In this document: positions 7,688 to 18,948 of the stretch, piece by piece | Layout of the letters: the number at the start of each line of letters is the position of its first letter | Position numbering within the stretch: the first letter of the stretch is position 1 | Assembly (NCBI GenBank): GCA_019090315.1 | Contig: JAHRWD010000013.1 | Location: 124,585-157,260, forward strand | Source of the DNA: Pseudomonadales bacterium | Lineage (GTDB): Bacteria; Pseudomonadota; Gammaproteobacteria; Pseudomonadales; JAHRWD01 | DNA length: 32,676 bases | Direction: 5' to 3' | The notes under the pieces: generated by a model | What the model was told of the DNA's origin: nothing | The model's input: only the letters and a program-made list of their open reading frames with translations | Databases searched by the model: none | Made by a program: the position numbers and the translations under genes

Positions 7688-7716
7688 AAAAGAGCCGGTT
7701 TACCGGCTCTTTTTTT
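7688..7716. terminator. Bidirectional intrinsic terminator (thiolase / radC)
   Basis: A perfect hairpin with 11-bp arms AAAAGAGCCGG (7688-7698) and CCGGCTCTTTT (7703-7713), a TTTA loop and a run of T continuing to 7716. The A-run on the left also supplies a U-tract for transcripts from the minus strand, so it can stop both the thiolase operon and radC. Confidence 0.9.
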
Positions 7717-7744
7717 GCCTGAATTTTATACTTGATAGCAACAG

Positions 7745-8419
7745 CTACAATAACCCCCGCTCTGCCATCGATACGATTTCCGCATCGCCAACAATCATAT
7801 GATCCAGAACCCGCACATCAATTAAACCTAACGCCGAAGTTAATTTGGCCGTGATGGATCGATCCGAAGCACTGGGTTCCGCAATGCCAGATGGATGGTT
7901 GTGACAGAAGATCAGCGCTGCAGCGTTGTGGTGAAGTGCTCGTTTGACCACTTCGCGAGGGTGAACACTGGCACTATCAATAGTGCCAAAAAATAGCTCC
8001 TCAAAAATAATCACACGATGCTGATTATCCAGAAACAGACAGGCAAAGACCTCCTTCTGATAATGGCGCAGCTTTGATTGCAGAAAACGTTTAGTGGTTT
8101 CGGGGCTTTCCAGCGGGTTGCTGCGCTCCAGTGTTTCGCCTAAATGACGGTTGCCCATCTCTAGCACCGCCTGTAGCTGGGTATATTTGGCTTCCCCCAA
8201 TCCCTTGGCCTTACAAAACTGAGACTGGTTTGCCGCTAAAATAGCGCGCAGACCGCCAAAGTGTTTAAGCAGATCCGTTGCCAGCTCGACTGCTGATTTC
8301 CCTGTCACTCCGGTGCGTAAAAATATCGCTAGCAGTTCTGCATCAGAAAGTGATTGTGCGCCTTTTTTGAGCAGTTTTTCCCGTGGGCGCAGCTGTTCTG
8401 GCCAATCCTTGATCGTCAT
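7745..8419 (-). CDS. radC: RadC/YeeS-family JAB (JAMM) domain protein
   Basis: A 224-residue RadC protein of typical length. The N-terminus has the family opening ([28 protein letters not shown]) with a helix-hairpin-helix region. The C-terminal JAB/MPN domain has a metal site built on CHNHPSG and the later aspartate of PSASD. RadC was named for DNA repair, but its molecular role is unclear; JAMM domains are metallo-isopeptidase-like. The frame extends four codons to an ATG at 8431, but a GGAG sequence 6 nt before the ATG at 8419 makes the latter the better start. It is divergent from coaBC, as in many gammaproteobacteria. Confidence 0.95.
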   Translation of the reverse strand: MTIKDWPEQLRPREKLLKKGAQSLSDAELLAIFLRTGVTGKSAVELATDLLKHFGGLRAILAANQSQFCKAKGLGEAKYTQLQAVLEMGNRHLGETLERSNPLESPETTKRFLQSKLRHYQKEVFACLFLDNQHRVIIFEELFFGTIDSASVHPREVVKRALHHNAAALIFCHNHPSGIAEPSASDRSITAKLTSALGLIDVRVLDHMIVGDAEIVSMAERGLL

Positions 8420-8554
8420 CTCAAACTCCATTTTTGTGAATCACTGATGGTTATTATGCAGTCCTTCCCGCAATAATGCTTGTCTGTATAATGCAACGGA
8501 ATGCTGACTCATGAATGGTTGCGGGCTCAAAAATAGTTGCAGGACAACAGCGTT

Positions 8555-9778
8555 ATGAATCGTTTGACCAATAAACAGATTATCCTTGGAGTTACCGGTG
8601 GTATTGCAGCTTATAAAAGCGCCGAGCTGGTGCGGGGGTTGCAAAAAGCTGGGGCAAAGGTACGGGTGGTGATGACTTCCTCTGCCTGTGAATTTATTAC
8701 GCCTTTGACGCTGCAGGCGTTGTCCGGAAACCCGGTTCATATCGACCTGCTGGATACCAAAGCCGAAGCTGCGATGGGCCATATCGAGCTGGCACGTTGG
8801 GCTGATCTGGTATTGATCGCACCGGCATCCGCCAGTTTTATTTCACGTTTAAGCCGTGGCAGCGGTGAAGACCTTTTATCAACACTTTGTCTGGCGACGG
8901 ATTCACAAATTGCTTTGGCTCCAGCGATGAACCAGGCGATGTGGCGGGATAGCGCAACCCAAACTAATCTCGAAATGCTGACCGAAAAAGGTGTAAAAAT
9001 TCTCGGCCCCGATGAAGGTGAGCAGGCCTGCGGTGATGTTGGCCTGGGCCGTATGCTGGACGTGGATCAATTGTTAATAGAAGTACGAGAGTTTTTCCAA
9101 AGCCACGAACTTAACGGCCGACATGTCATGATTACAGCAGGCCCGACCCGCGAAGCGATTGATCCTGTGCGCTACATCAGTAACGAAAGCTCCGGAAAAA
9201 TGGGCTTTGCAATGGCTGAGGCCGCGGTTGATGCGGGGGCCAAAGTGACACTGGTTACTGGCCCAGTAAACCTTGAAACACCGGAGCATGTTGAGCGAAT
9301 TGACGTCATCAGCACCGCTGATATGCATCGAGCGGTATTCAAAAACCTTCCAAATTGCGATATTTTTATCGGCTCTGCAGCGGTTGCTGATTACCGACCT
9401 ACGCAGGTGGCTGATCGTAAAATCAAAAAGGGGGATGAGGACCACGCAATGACGATAGAGTTGATTCGCAATCCCGATATCATTGCTGAGGTAGCCGCCA
9501 GTGCATCGCGACCCTTTACCGTTGGTTTTGCGGCGGAAACCCACAATCTGATTGAATACGCCCAGAAAAAACTCAAACAAAAAAACCTTGATCTGATTAT
9601 TGCAAACGATGTGGCTGATAAACAGATAGGGTTTAATAGCAATGACAATGAAGTCACACTGATCTCTCGCAAAGACTCCACAGTGTTACCGAAAATGTCC
9701 AAGGCCAAACTGGCCCGGTTGTTGATCGATCAGCTGGCCCAACACTACTTATCTTCAAAGCAGGAAGCAGATGTCTAA
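8555..9778 (+). CDS. coaBC: Bifunctional phosphopantothenoylcysteine decarboxylase / phosphopantothenate-cysteine ligase
   Basis: A 407-residue enzyme for two consecutive steps of coenzyme A synthesis. The N-terminal CoaC flavoprotein domain (about 1-180) opens with [18 protein letters not shown], carries the active-site region [19 protein letters not shown] and the cysteine of [12 protein letters not shown]. The C-terminal CoaB domain begins near residue 189 ([24 protein letters not shown]), which joins cysteine using CTP in bacteria, and contains the dimerisation/nucleotide strands ([18 protein letters not shown]). The start is the ATG at 8555 with AGGA about 10 nt upstream; a TTG at 8537 is in frame but adds nothing conserved. 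It overlaps dut by 8 nt. Confidence 0.97.
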   Translation: MNRLTNKQIILGVTGGIAAYKSAELVRGLQKAGAKVRVVMTSSACEFITPLTLQALSGNPVHIDLLDTKAEAAMGHIELARWADLVLIAPASASFISRLSRGSGEDLLSTLCLATDSQIALAPAMNQAMWRDSATQTNLEMLTEKGVKILGPDEGEQACGDVGLGRMLDVDQLLIEVREFFQSHELNGRHVMITAGPTREAIDPVRYISNESSGKMGFAMAEAAVDAGAKVTLVTGPVNLETPEHVERIDVISTADMHRAVFKNLPNCDIFIGSAAVADYRPTQVADRKIKKGDEDHAMTIELIRNPDIIAEVAASASRPFTVGFAAETHNLIEYAQKKLKQKNLDLIIANDVADKQIGFNSNDNEVTLISRKDSTVLPKMSKAKLARLLIDQLAQHYLSSKQEADV

Positions 9779-10229
9779 TAAACTCAAAGTAAAAATCCTT
9801 GATGATCGGGTCGGCGTTGATTTCCCCCTGCCATCCTATGAAACGCCGGGTTCTGCCGGTATGGATTTGCGGGTATGTCTGGATCAACCGCTTGATCTGA
9901 AACCCGGTGAATCGAAGCTATTACCTACCGGCATAGCGATTTATCTGGATGACCCCGGCCTGGCGGCGATGATCCTTCCGCGTTCCGGCCTCGGCCATAA
10001 AAAAGGCATTGTGCTGGGCAACCTGGTGGGATTGATCGACTCCGATTACCAGGGGCCGCTGATGATCTCCTGCTGGAATCGGGGTGATGCGACTTATCAA
10101 ATCAATCACGGTGACCGTATAGCGCAACTGGTGATCACCCCGGTGATTCAAATGGCGCTTGAAATGGTTGATAATTTTACCGCTAGTGAGCGTGGTGAAG
10201 GTGGCTTTGGGCATACCGGCCAATCGTAG
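9771..10229 (+). CDS. dut: dUTP diphosphatase (dUTPase)
   Basis: A 152-residue homotrimeric dUTPase that hydrolyses dUTP to dUMP and PPi, keeping uracil out of DNA and feeding dTMP synthesis. All five family motifs are present: [10 protein letters not shown] (1), [10 protein letters not shown] (2), [11 protein letters not shown] (3, with the catalytic Asp), GDRIAQLVI (4) and [10 protein letters not shown] (5, the flexible C-terminal arm). Length is standard. It starts inside the end of coaBC (8-nt overlap), so the two are translationally coupled; this order is conserved in gammaproteobacteria. Confidence 0.98.
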   Translation: MSNKLKVKILDDRVGVDFPLPSYETPGSAGMDLRVCLDQPLDLKPGESKLLPTGIAIYLDDPGLAAMILPRSGLGHKKGIVLGNLVGLIDSDYQGPLMISCWNRGDATYQINHGDRIAQLVITPVIQMALEMVDNFTASERGEGGFGHTGQS

Positions 10230-10286
10230 CCGCGATTATTGGCTATAATTTTTTAGTTGTTTTTCGAGTGTTGCGGGTATCAGTGA

Positions 10287-12857
10287 GTGAAATCCATGTT
10301 TAATAAAAACAAACCAGTTGATCCAGTTGCCGACGGCGAGCTTCCGGAAGCAGCGGAAGGCTCCCGAGGCATCGGCTTCAGTTTTATCATCGCTGTTTTA
10401 GGGGTTTTGGTCGGTGGAATTTGTGCCGCCGGTATCATTTACTTTCAGGTTGTTGAAGGTGCCCAGCAAGCGCAACATCAAATGGTTGCTGAAAGCTATG
10501 CCGGGCGTTACTCCTCATTGCTCAATCAGAGTATTGAGCAGATTAACGTTCAGAAGAAAACATTGGCAGAAGACCCGGATATCAGAGTGGCGGTGATTCA
10601 AAAAAATGCCGATATTCAGCGAGAGCTGATAAATTCAACTAAGGAAAAAATACCCCATCTCGTGCGGCTGGAAATTTATTCGGCTGGTATAGCGAAAATG
10701 GATGAAGATCCACGGGCTCCGGTCGGCCATGCAGCCCTTCAGATGATTGTGTGGGCGGAGCAAAATAAGGAAGTAGAAGCTGAAATTCATCAAACTGCGA
10801 AACAACAACTGATTTATAGCGTTGAGCCTGTTCTGGATAGAGATAACAAGCCAGCAGGTGTTTTGTTAATGGTTTTTGATATGCAAGTGTTGCAACAACC
10901 GTTGGCTACGTTAGACGGATCAATGGGGCAAGCACAACTTATACAGAAGTTCCCTGGAATTGCAGCTAAGCAGGTGTTCACAGTAGGCTCGGGGCAGCTG
11001 GTTTCCGGCGCTGTGGAAGTAAAGAGCCAATTGAATAACTCCCGTTGGCAATTGAAGTTTTCGCCATCGCAGGCACTGCTAAAAAATCAGGGATTGCCAG
11101 TTCGCTATTTTCTCATTGCGGGCGTGGTATGGATGCTGGTTGCTTTGCTATCCCTGTATATGAGTTACCGCGTGCTTTCGGAAAAATTCAGTGGCAATGC
11201 GAAGGAACTGTTTCGTTTTATGGATAACACCGTCAAAGGGGTAGATGACGAACGCTACAAGTTTTCAATGAATATGTTTGAAAGCCTGTCACAGGGGCTC
11301 GTACATTTGATGGCCGGAAACAGTATAAAACAACAATCAAAGGATCCGTCCCCAGCAAAGGAGGCGGCTCCAATCACTACCCAGACTGTCGCGAAAGAGA
11401 GCAAAGAAACCATCCCTCAGACTGATATTCAGCGACCGGTTCAGACCTATTCAGGTATTGAAGAGAATTATGCTGAAGAGATCAATATCCCGTCGGAGAT
11501 CTTCCGGGCATACGATATCCGTGGTGTGTTTGAACAGTCATTGACGGTAGAAATGACAACGTTGATCGGTAAAGCGATTGGTAGCGAAGCCATTGATCAG
11601 GGCGAGCTACAGGTAGTGGTATCAGCCGATGGGCGGTTGTCCAGTCCTGCATTAAAAGAAGCGCTAATTGATGGACTGATCAGCACCGGCTGCAACGTGA
11701 TCGATATTGGTATTACACCCACTCCAGTATTGTATTTTGCCCTGCATCATCTTGGGCACAGTTCCGGTGTGATGATCACCGGTAGCCATAATCCTGCGGA
11801 ATACAATGGTCTGAAAATAGTCATTGATGGCGTTACGCTTTCTGAGGATCGAATCCAGGCACTGTATCACCGTGTCCTGCAGGATAATTTTACAACGGGT
11901 AGAGGTCAGCTAGAGGCTATGCTCGTCAATGATCACTATATGGATCGAGTTTGTAATGATGTCGCTTTGATTGCCGATCCTCTAAAACTGGTAGTAGATT
12001 GCGGCAACGGAGTAGCGGGTACTGTTGCTCCGCTGATGCTCAGGGCATTAGGTTGTGAAGTGACCGAGCTTTATTGTGATGTGGATGGCAACTTCCCTAA
12101 TCACGCGCCAGACCCCGGAAAGGCCGAAAACCTACAGGATTTAATTAACTGTGTGACTGCTCAGGGAGCGGACCTTGGCCTGGCATTTGATGGTGATGGC
12201 GATCGCCTGGTTGCAGTAACTAGCTCCGGTAAAATTATTCAGCCAGATCGGCTGATGATGCTTTTTGCACGGGATATTGTCTCTCGAAATCTCGGCGCCG
12301 ATGTAGTGTTTGATGTGAAGTCGAGCAAATATCTAGCGGAGGTTATTAGCGAAGCAGGGGGTAGACCGGTGCAATGGAAAAGCGGCCACTCATTGATCAA
12401 AGCCAAGTCGGATGAACTGGGTGCATTGCTAGCGGGTGAATTTAGCGGCCATCTGTTTTTCAGGGAGCGCTGGTATGGATTTGACGACGGGATATACAGT
12501 GCCGCTCGTTTGTTAGAGGTGCTATCGACGGAAGGCCTTACGTTAGACGAGCTGATGTCCGAGTTCCCGTGGTCACCCAATACCCCCGAGCTGGATATCG
12601 ATATCGATGATGACAAAAAGTTTGAGTTTGTAGAGCGCTTTCGCGAAGTAGCTCAGTTTGAAGGTGGAGCTCGTACTGATCTTGATGGCGTGCGGGTGGA
12701 TTTTGCCGATGGCTGGGGGCTGGTCCGTGCGTCAAATACCATGCCGAAATTGACGATGCGGTTTGAAGCAGACGATGAGGCGGCACTTGTACGGATACAG
12801 GATCTGTTTAAACAACAACTGAAGGCCATTGATGGCGATCTGGTGATTCCATTTTAG
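10287..12857 (+). CDS. algC: Phosphomannomutase/phosphoglucomutase with N-terminal membrane sensor-like extension
   Basis: An 856-residue protein in two parts. Residues about 31-53 and 277-298 are membrane segments enclosing a roughly 220-residue segment that should be periplasmic and resembles an extracellular sensor domain, followed by a Gln/Lys/Pro-rich linker (about 345-400). From about 405 (RAYDIRGVFE) runs a complete alpha-D-phosphohexomutase: phosphoserine loop ITGSHNP with Ser500, metal loop DGDGDR at 635-640, sugar loop GEFSGH and phosphate-binding SNTMPKLTMRFE. It interconverts mannose and glucose 1-/6-phosphates for alginate, LPS or rhamnolipid precursors. Similar long AlgC forms are known in Pseudomonas. 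The frame begins at a GTG; an ATG at 10296 is an equally possible start. It follows dut and ends in a terminator. Confidence 0.94.
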   Translation: MKSMFNKNKPVDPVADGELPEAAEGSRGIGFSFIIAVLGVLVGGICAAGIIYFQVVEGAQQAQHQMVAESYAGRYSSLLNQSIEQINVQKKTLAEDPDIRVAVIQKNADIQRELINSTKEKIPHLVRLEIYSAGIAKMDEDPRAPVGHAALQMIVWAEQNKEVEAEIHQTAKQQLIYSVEPVLDRDNKPAGVLLMVFDMQVLQQPLATLDGSMGQAQLIQKFPGIAAKQVFTVGSGQLVSGAVEVKSQLNNSRWQLKFSPSQALLKNQGLPVRYFLIAGVVWMLVALLSLYMSYRVLSEKFSGNAKELFRFMDNTVKGVDDERYKFSMNMFESLSQGLVHLMAGNSIKQQSKDPSPAKEAAPITTQTVAKESKETIPQTDIQRPVQTYSGIEENYAEEINIPSEIFRAYDIRGVFEQSLTVEMTTLIGKAIGSEAIDQGELQVVVSADGRLSSPALKEALIDGLISTGCNVIDIGITPTPVLYFALHHLGHSSGVMITGSHNPAEYNGLKIVIDGVTLSEDRIQALYHRVLQDNFTTGRGQLEAMLVNDHYMDRVCNDVALIADPLKLVVDCGNGVAGTVAPLMLRALGCEVTELYCDVDGNFPNHAPDPGKAENLQDLINCVTAQGADLGLAFDGDGDRLVAVTSSGKIIQPDRLMMLFARDIVSRNLGADVVFDVKSSKYLAEVISEAGGRPVQWKSGHSLIKAKSDELGALLAGEFSGHLFFRERWYGFDDGIYSAARLLEVLSTEGLTLDELMSEFPWSPNTPELDIDIDDDKKFEFVERFREVAQFEGGARTDLDGVRVDFADGWGLVRASNTMPKLTMRFEADDEAALVRIQDLFKQQLKAIDGDLVIPF

Positions 12858-12909
12858 TTTGCTCGTCAATCAGTATCAGCAGGATTGGTTTTGAACTGTT
12901 TTCGGGAAG

Positions 12910-12928
12910 ATTCTATTTCGTATAGAAT
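12910..12928. repeat. Short inverted repeat after algC
   Basis: ATTCTAT (12910-12916), a 5-nt spacer TTCGT and ATAGAAT (12922-12928) form a perfect 7-bp AT-rich inverted repeat between algC and its terminator. It could be an operator or a weak RNA hairpin; no function can be assigned. Confidence 0.35.
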
Positions 12929-12941
12929 GCCACCATTGTCC

Positions 12942-13942
<1,001 letters not shown>

Positions 13943-13946
13943 ATAG

Positions 13947-13975
13947 GTGCTCGTTGGTCAATGGTCGACGGGCAC
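13947..13975. terminator. Possible hairpin between convergent argB and the coiled-coil gene
   Basis: GTGCTCGT (13947-13954) can pair with ACGGGCAC (13968-13975), with one G-T wobble and a 13-nt loop. It fills the 35-bp gap between two convergent genes, but no T-run follows, so terminator function is uncertain. Confidence 0.3.
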
Positions 13976-13977
13976 TA

Positions 13978-14595
13978 TTACGAACCGGTGATTGTATTAT
14001 AGCGTTCGATTTTCCCCTGATATTCTTTGCGAGCGGTCTCTACTCTGCCCGCGTTGATTGCAATTAGTTTATCGAGCTCTACCAGCTTCTGTTTGCGGTC
14101 TTTGATACCATCCTGAATGGTATCTGAAACATTTCCGAGTGATCGCTCCATATTGGCCGCATCATCGCGGAGCTTGTCCAACTGCTTTTTCTGGTCAGCA
14201 CGATTCCGTTCCAGGCTTGTAAGCTTAATTTGCAGTTGTGCAACAACACGATCACGTGTGAGTGCGATCTCTTCAGTCGATGCAAAAGTGCTGAGCAGAT
14301 GCCGGTCTGAATTTTCTTGCTGTCGGGCCTGTTCAGCCAGTTGCTTCTGGGTTTTTTCCTGTCGTTCTTTTTCAGCAATTTCAGCGAGCGTCAGTGCTGG
14401 TGGGATGATCTCAATTACGACACCATCCTTATTGATAATGGAATAACCCTTTCCTGCATATTTTGCCGGGATGAAGTCATCAATTACCGTTACACCATTA
14501 ATGTTTGTATAACGAAAATATACCTCGTCAGCAGCCTGGGTTGGAATGCTGAACAGCGTAATTGTTATCGTGACAATTAAAAAATTAATACGCAT
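13978..14595 (-). CDS. Periplasmic DUF4124-like protein with long coiled coil
   Basis: A 205-residue exported protein. An N-terminal signal peptide (MRINFLIVTITITLFSIPTQAA) is followed by a short beta-rich DUF4124-like segment (VYFRYTNINGVTVIDDFIPAKYAGKGYSIINKDG, residues about 25-58). From about 70 to the end it is a continuous charged helix rich in Glu, Lys, Gln and Arg, predicted to form a coiled coil. The ATG at 14595 is preferred because it gives a clean signal peptide; the frame continues to a TTG at 14637 that would bury it, though neither start has a strong ribosome site. It is convergent with argB and lies downstream of pyrE on the same strand. Function unknown; an envelope structural or scaffolding role is a guess. 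Confidence 0.8.
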   Translation of the reverse strand: MRINFLIVTITITLFSIPTQAADEVYFRYTNINGVTVIDDFIPAKYAGKGYSIINKDGVVIEIIPPALTLAEIAEKERQEKTQKQLAEQARQQENSDRHLLSTFASTEEIALTRDRVVAQLQIKLTSLERNRADQKKQLDKLRDDAANMERSLGNVSDTIQDGIKDRKQKLVELDKLIAINAGRVETARKEYQGKIERYNTITGS

Positions 14596-14712
14596 GATTA
14601 AGTGAAAAAATGGCCTCGCCTCAGGAAAAACTCTCAAGGAGTATAGCTTATAAAGTATTAGAGGAATTCTTGCAATAACCCTGTGTTACATCCTGTTTTT
14701 TGCTAGTGAATT

Positions 14713-15378
14713 TTAGAGTACGGCCGAAGCACCGAATTGATTTCTATAAGTAGTCAGCCTTTCTAGCTCATCGCCGGTGACTGAGTCACCTTCAAGATAT
14801 TCAATTAGATCGTTAACATTAGCAATGCTGTACACGTCAATACCGTATTCCTGCTCGATTTCCTGGATCGCCGATTGTCCGTTGGGGCCTATTTCCTGGC
14901 GGTCAAGCGCCACCAAAATCCCCATCGCTTTAGCATCTGATTGCTCAATAATCGAGAGTACTTCGCGGATTGCTGTCCCGGCTGTGATGACGTCGTCTAT
15001 AATCAAAACTTGACCGGTTAACGGGGCACCGACAAGGCTGCCCCCTTCGCCATGTTGTTTAGCCTCTTTTCGGTTGAACACGTAAGGAATATCGATTTGA
15101 TGGTTTCTTGAAAGTGCGATGGACGCAGCGGAAACCAGGGGAATACCTTTGTAGGCCGGGCCAAATAAGAGTTCAACAGGTGTTTGTATCTGCTCGATTC
15201 GATCAGCATAAAATCTGCCCAGTCGATCAAGTGATGCACCGCTGCAAATATTACCCATATTAAAGAAGTAGGGGCTTGACCGCCCCGATTTAAGAGTGAA
15301 TTCGCCAAACTGCAATACGCCTTCGGCAATGGCGAATTCTATGAATTGTTGGCTGAGTGATGTTTTCGTTTGTTTCAC
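14713..15378 (-). CDS. pyrE: Orotate phosphoribosyltransferase
   Basis: A 221-residue enzyme that joins orotate to PRPP to give OMP, the fifth step of de novo UMP synthesis. Family marks are the N-terminal FGEFTLKSGRSSPYFFNMG, the PRPP-binding VLIIDDVITAGTAIRE (residues about 123-138), the flexible catalytic loop around NRKEAKQHGEGGSLVG and FGPAYKGIPL. Length is normal. The start is a GTG at 15378 with a GGGA-type ribosome site. It is divergent from the Crc-like gene across about 67 bp, as in Pseudomonas. Confidence 0.97.
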   Translation of the reverse strand: MKQTKTSLSQQFIEFAIAEGVLQFGEFTLKSGRSSPYFFNMGNICSGASLDRLGRFYADRIEQIQTPVELLFGPAYKGIPLVSAASIALSRNHQIDIPYVFNRKEAKQHGEGGSLVGAPLTGQVLIIDDVITAGTAIREVLSIIEQSDAKAMGILVALDRQEIGPNGQSAIQEIEQEYGIDVYSIANVNDLIEYLEGDSVTGDELERLTTYRNQFGASAVL

Positions 15379-15445
15379 TGGAGTCCCGTTTTTTACATTC
15401 TAAACTAATCCGGTATCATACCGGCTCTTGGTATGTGGAGCGAAT

Positions 15446-16210
15446 ATGAAGATCATAAGCATCGGCCTTGACGGGCTTGTTGCGGCTGCGGAAAAGGGGT
15501 TTTTTGAATGGATGGTTCAGCAGGATGCTGATGTGGTCTGTATTCAGGGAACCCATAGTGACGAATATGAATTGGTGGATGCAAAGTATCACCCCGAACC
15601 CTATTTTGGTCATTTTTACGATGCAGTAGAGCCTGGAAAAGGCGGCGTAGCCATTTACTGCAAAAAACAGCCGCGGGCGATTATGCGCGGTTTCGGATAC
15701 CTGTTGGCTGATATTGAAGGTCGTTATATACAGGCAGATTACGAAGATGTCAGCATCGTTTCGGTTGCGCTGCCCCAGGCCAATGGCGATGAATCACGCC
15801 AGCAGGAGCGTCGCCAGTTTATGGAGAAGCTGCTCCAGCACCTGATCAAAATCAGAAATAAACGCCGGGAATTTATCCTATGTGGTGATTTTCAGGTCGC
15901 CCATCTCGATATTGATTCACTCAATGCTGAATCTGAACAGAATTACTGCTTTATTGAGGAAGATCGCCAATGGCTGGATGATATTTTCGATGCGGCGGGA
16001 TACAACGATGCCTTTCGTGAAGTGAATCATCAGCCTAACCAGTACAGCTGGCACCCGACACAGGAAAAGGATGATTATCTGCGCGATGCCTGGCGGGTCG
16101 ACTATCAGATCATTACCAATAGCCTTTCCCCACGGGTTGAAAGCGCCGAATTTGACGCCCAGGCGAAATTTTCAACCCATTTGCCGCTCATTATTGACTA
16201 TGCGATCTAG
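15446..16210 (+). CDS. crc: Crc-like / exonuclease III-family protein
   Basis: A 254-residue endonuclease/exonuclease/phosphatase-fold protein. Placement between pyrE and rph and overall similarity (AGYNDAFREVNHQPNQYSWHP, WRVDYQIIT) identify it as the homologue of Pseudomonas Crc, which works with Hfq in translational catabolite repression and has no nuclease activity. Compared with exonuclease III, Asn7 is Gly7, the metal-binding Glu in QET is Gly35 (IQGTH), the Asn of GDFN is Gln150 (CGDFQVAH; Asp148 is kept) and the Asp before the last catalytic His is Thr (STHLP). So the active site is largely broken. A GGAG site 5 nt before the ATG at 15446 decides the start over an in-frame TTG at 15428. 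Regulatory function is inferred from context. Confidence 0.88.
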   Translation: MKIISIGLDGLVAAAEKGFFEWMVQQDADVVCIQGTHSDEYELVDAKYHPEPYFGHFYDAVEPGKGGVAIYCKKQPRAIMRGFGYLLADIEGRYIQADYEDVSIVSVALPQANGDESRQQERRQFMEKLLQHLIKIRNKRREFILCGDFQVAHLDIDSLNAESEQNYCFIEEDRQWLDDIFDAAGYNDAFREVNHQPNQYSWHPTQEKDDYLRDAWRVDYQIITNSLSPRVESAEFDAQAKFSTHLPLIIDYAI

Positions 16211-16255
16211 TTTAATGCGCCACGCTCGGCAGCAGATCTCCCTGTAGTCTTGCGG

Positions 16256-16972
16256 TTACTGATCCAGCGTTTCACGCTGGATTGCAATCAGCTCGGTCAC
16301 GCCACTACTGGCCAGCGCTAGCATCGATTGTAATTCATCGGCACTAAAAGGCGCTGCTTCCGCGGTGCCCTGCACCTCAATGAATCGGCCATCTTCACTC
16401 ATTACCACGTTCATATCGGTTTCCGCGTTGGAGTCTTCAGGGTAATCCAGATCAACAACCGGCACACCTTTGTATACCCCAACTGAAACCGAAGCCAGCA
16501 GAAACAGCGACGGATCTTTTTTGATTTTTCCCGCTTCAATCAAACCAGCAATCGCATCCTTAAGTGCCACACAGCTTCCTGTGATGGCCGCGGTGCGGGT
16601 GCCACCATCGGCCTGAATTACATCGCAATCCATGGTGATGGTAATGCCTGGCATTTTCTTTAAGTCCAGAGATGCGCGCAGTGAGCGGCCAATCAATCGC
16701 TGGATTTCCTGGGTTCGGCCACTCTGTTTGCCACGGGCTGCTTCACGCTGCATACGGCTATTGGTGGCTCGCGGTAACATGCCATATTCCGCCGTTACCC
16801 AGCCCTGATTGCTGCCCCTCAAAAAGCGCGGGACTGATTCTTCAACGCTGGCATTGCAAAGCACTTTAGTTTGCCCGAACTCCACTAAAACAGAGCCCTC
16901 GGCATGGCATGTGTAGTTCCGGGTTAACTTGATATCACGGAGTTGATCGGGTGCACGTTGGCTTGGGCGCAT
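16256..16972 (-). CDS. rph: Ribonuclease PH
   Basis: A 238-residue phosphorolytic 3'-5' exoribonuclease that trims tRNA 3' ends and helps degrade structured RNA. It is recognised from the opening [20 protein letters not shown], the phosphate/RNA-binding region [29 protein letters not shown] (residues about 68-97), the catalytic [18 protein letters not shown] and [20 protein letters not shown]. Length is typical. It is divergent from yicC, another RNA-processing protein, as in many gammaproteobacteria. The frame is full-length, unlike the well-known rph-1 frameshift of E. coli K-12. Confidence 0.98.
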   Translation of the reverse strand: MRPSQRAPDQLRDIKLTRNYTCHAEGSVLVEFGQTKVLCNASVEESVPRFLRGSNQGWVTAEYGMLPRATNSRMQREAARGKQSGRTQEIQRLIGRSLRASLDLKKMPGITITMDCDVIQADGGTRTAAITGSCVALKDAIAGLIEAGKIKKDPSLFLLASVSVGVYKGVPVVDLDYPEDSNAETDMNVVMSEDGRFIEVQGTAEAAPFSADELQSMLALASSGVTELIAIQRETLDQ

Positions 16973-17099
16973 GTTAATATACCTTGATTAGCGAGTCTGA
17001 AAAGCGCCGCATTATACCTGTTATTGTTGCGATTTAATTTCTGATTGCGTGATGAATCTTCGCGTTAGATTACACAGCATAACTACAAGAGAATTTTAG

Positions 17100-18594
<1,495 letters not shown>

Positions 18595-18648
18595 CCATAT
18601 TTGGTGTGGCATCCGGATTTTTGAAAACTCCCAGTAACAGAGGTATGA

Positions 18649-18936
18649 ATGGCTAGAATAACCGTGGAAGATTGTCTTGAGGCAGTAGAAAATCGTTTTG
18701 AACTGGTAATGTTGGCTAGTAAGCGCGCCAGGCAGATTGCAACAGGCGGTCATGAGCCTATGGTCGACTGGAACAATGATAAACCGACCGTTGTTGCCCT
18801 TCGGGAAATCGAGGAAGGCCTGGTAACTACCGAGTTACTTCAGCGTGTGGAAGTTGAAGAAGAGCTGGATGCTGCGTTTGAACAAATCGGCATTGCCACT
18901 GCCACGGAAGAAAAGACCGACGACGCTTCTAAATAG
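18649..18936 (+). CDS. rpoZ: RNA polymerase omega subunit
   Basis: A 95-residue omega subunit, which supports assembly of the beta' subunit and forms part of a ppGpp-binding site on RNA polymerase. The conserved opening [20 protein letters not shown] and the helix [12 protein letters not shown] (residues about 25-36) are intact, followed by [15 protein letters not shown] and an acidic tail. It lies 54 nt after gmk. Its stop codon overlaps the AGAGGT ribosome site of spoT, linking the two closely. Confidence 0.97.
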   Translation: MARITVEDCLEAVENRFELVMLASKRARQIATGGHEPMVDWNNDKPTVVALREIEEGLVTTELLQRVEVEEELDAAFEQIGIATATEEKTDDASK

Positions 18937-18948
18937 AGGTATTTTTTG

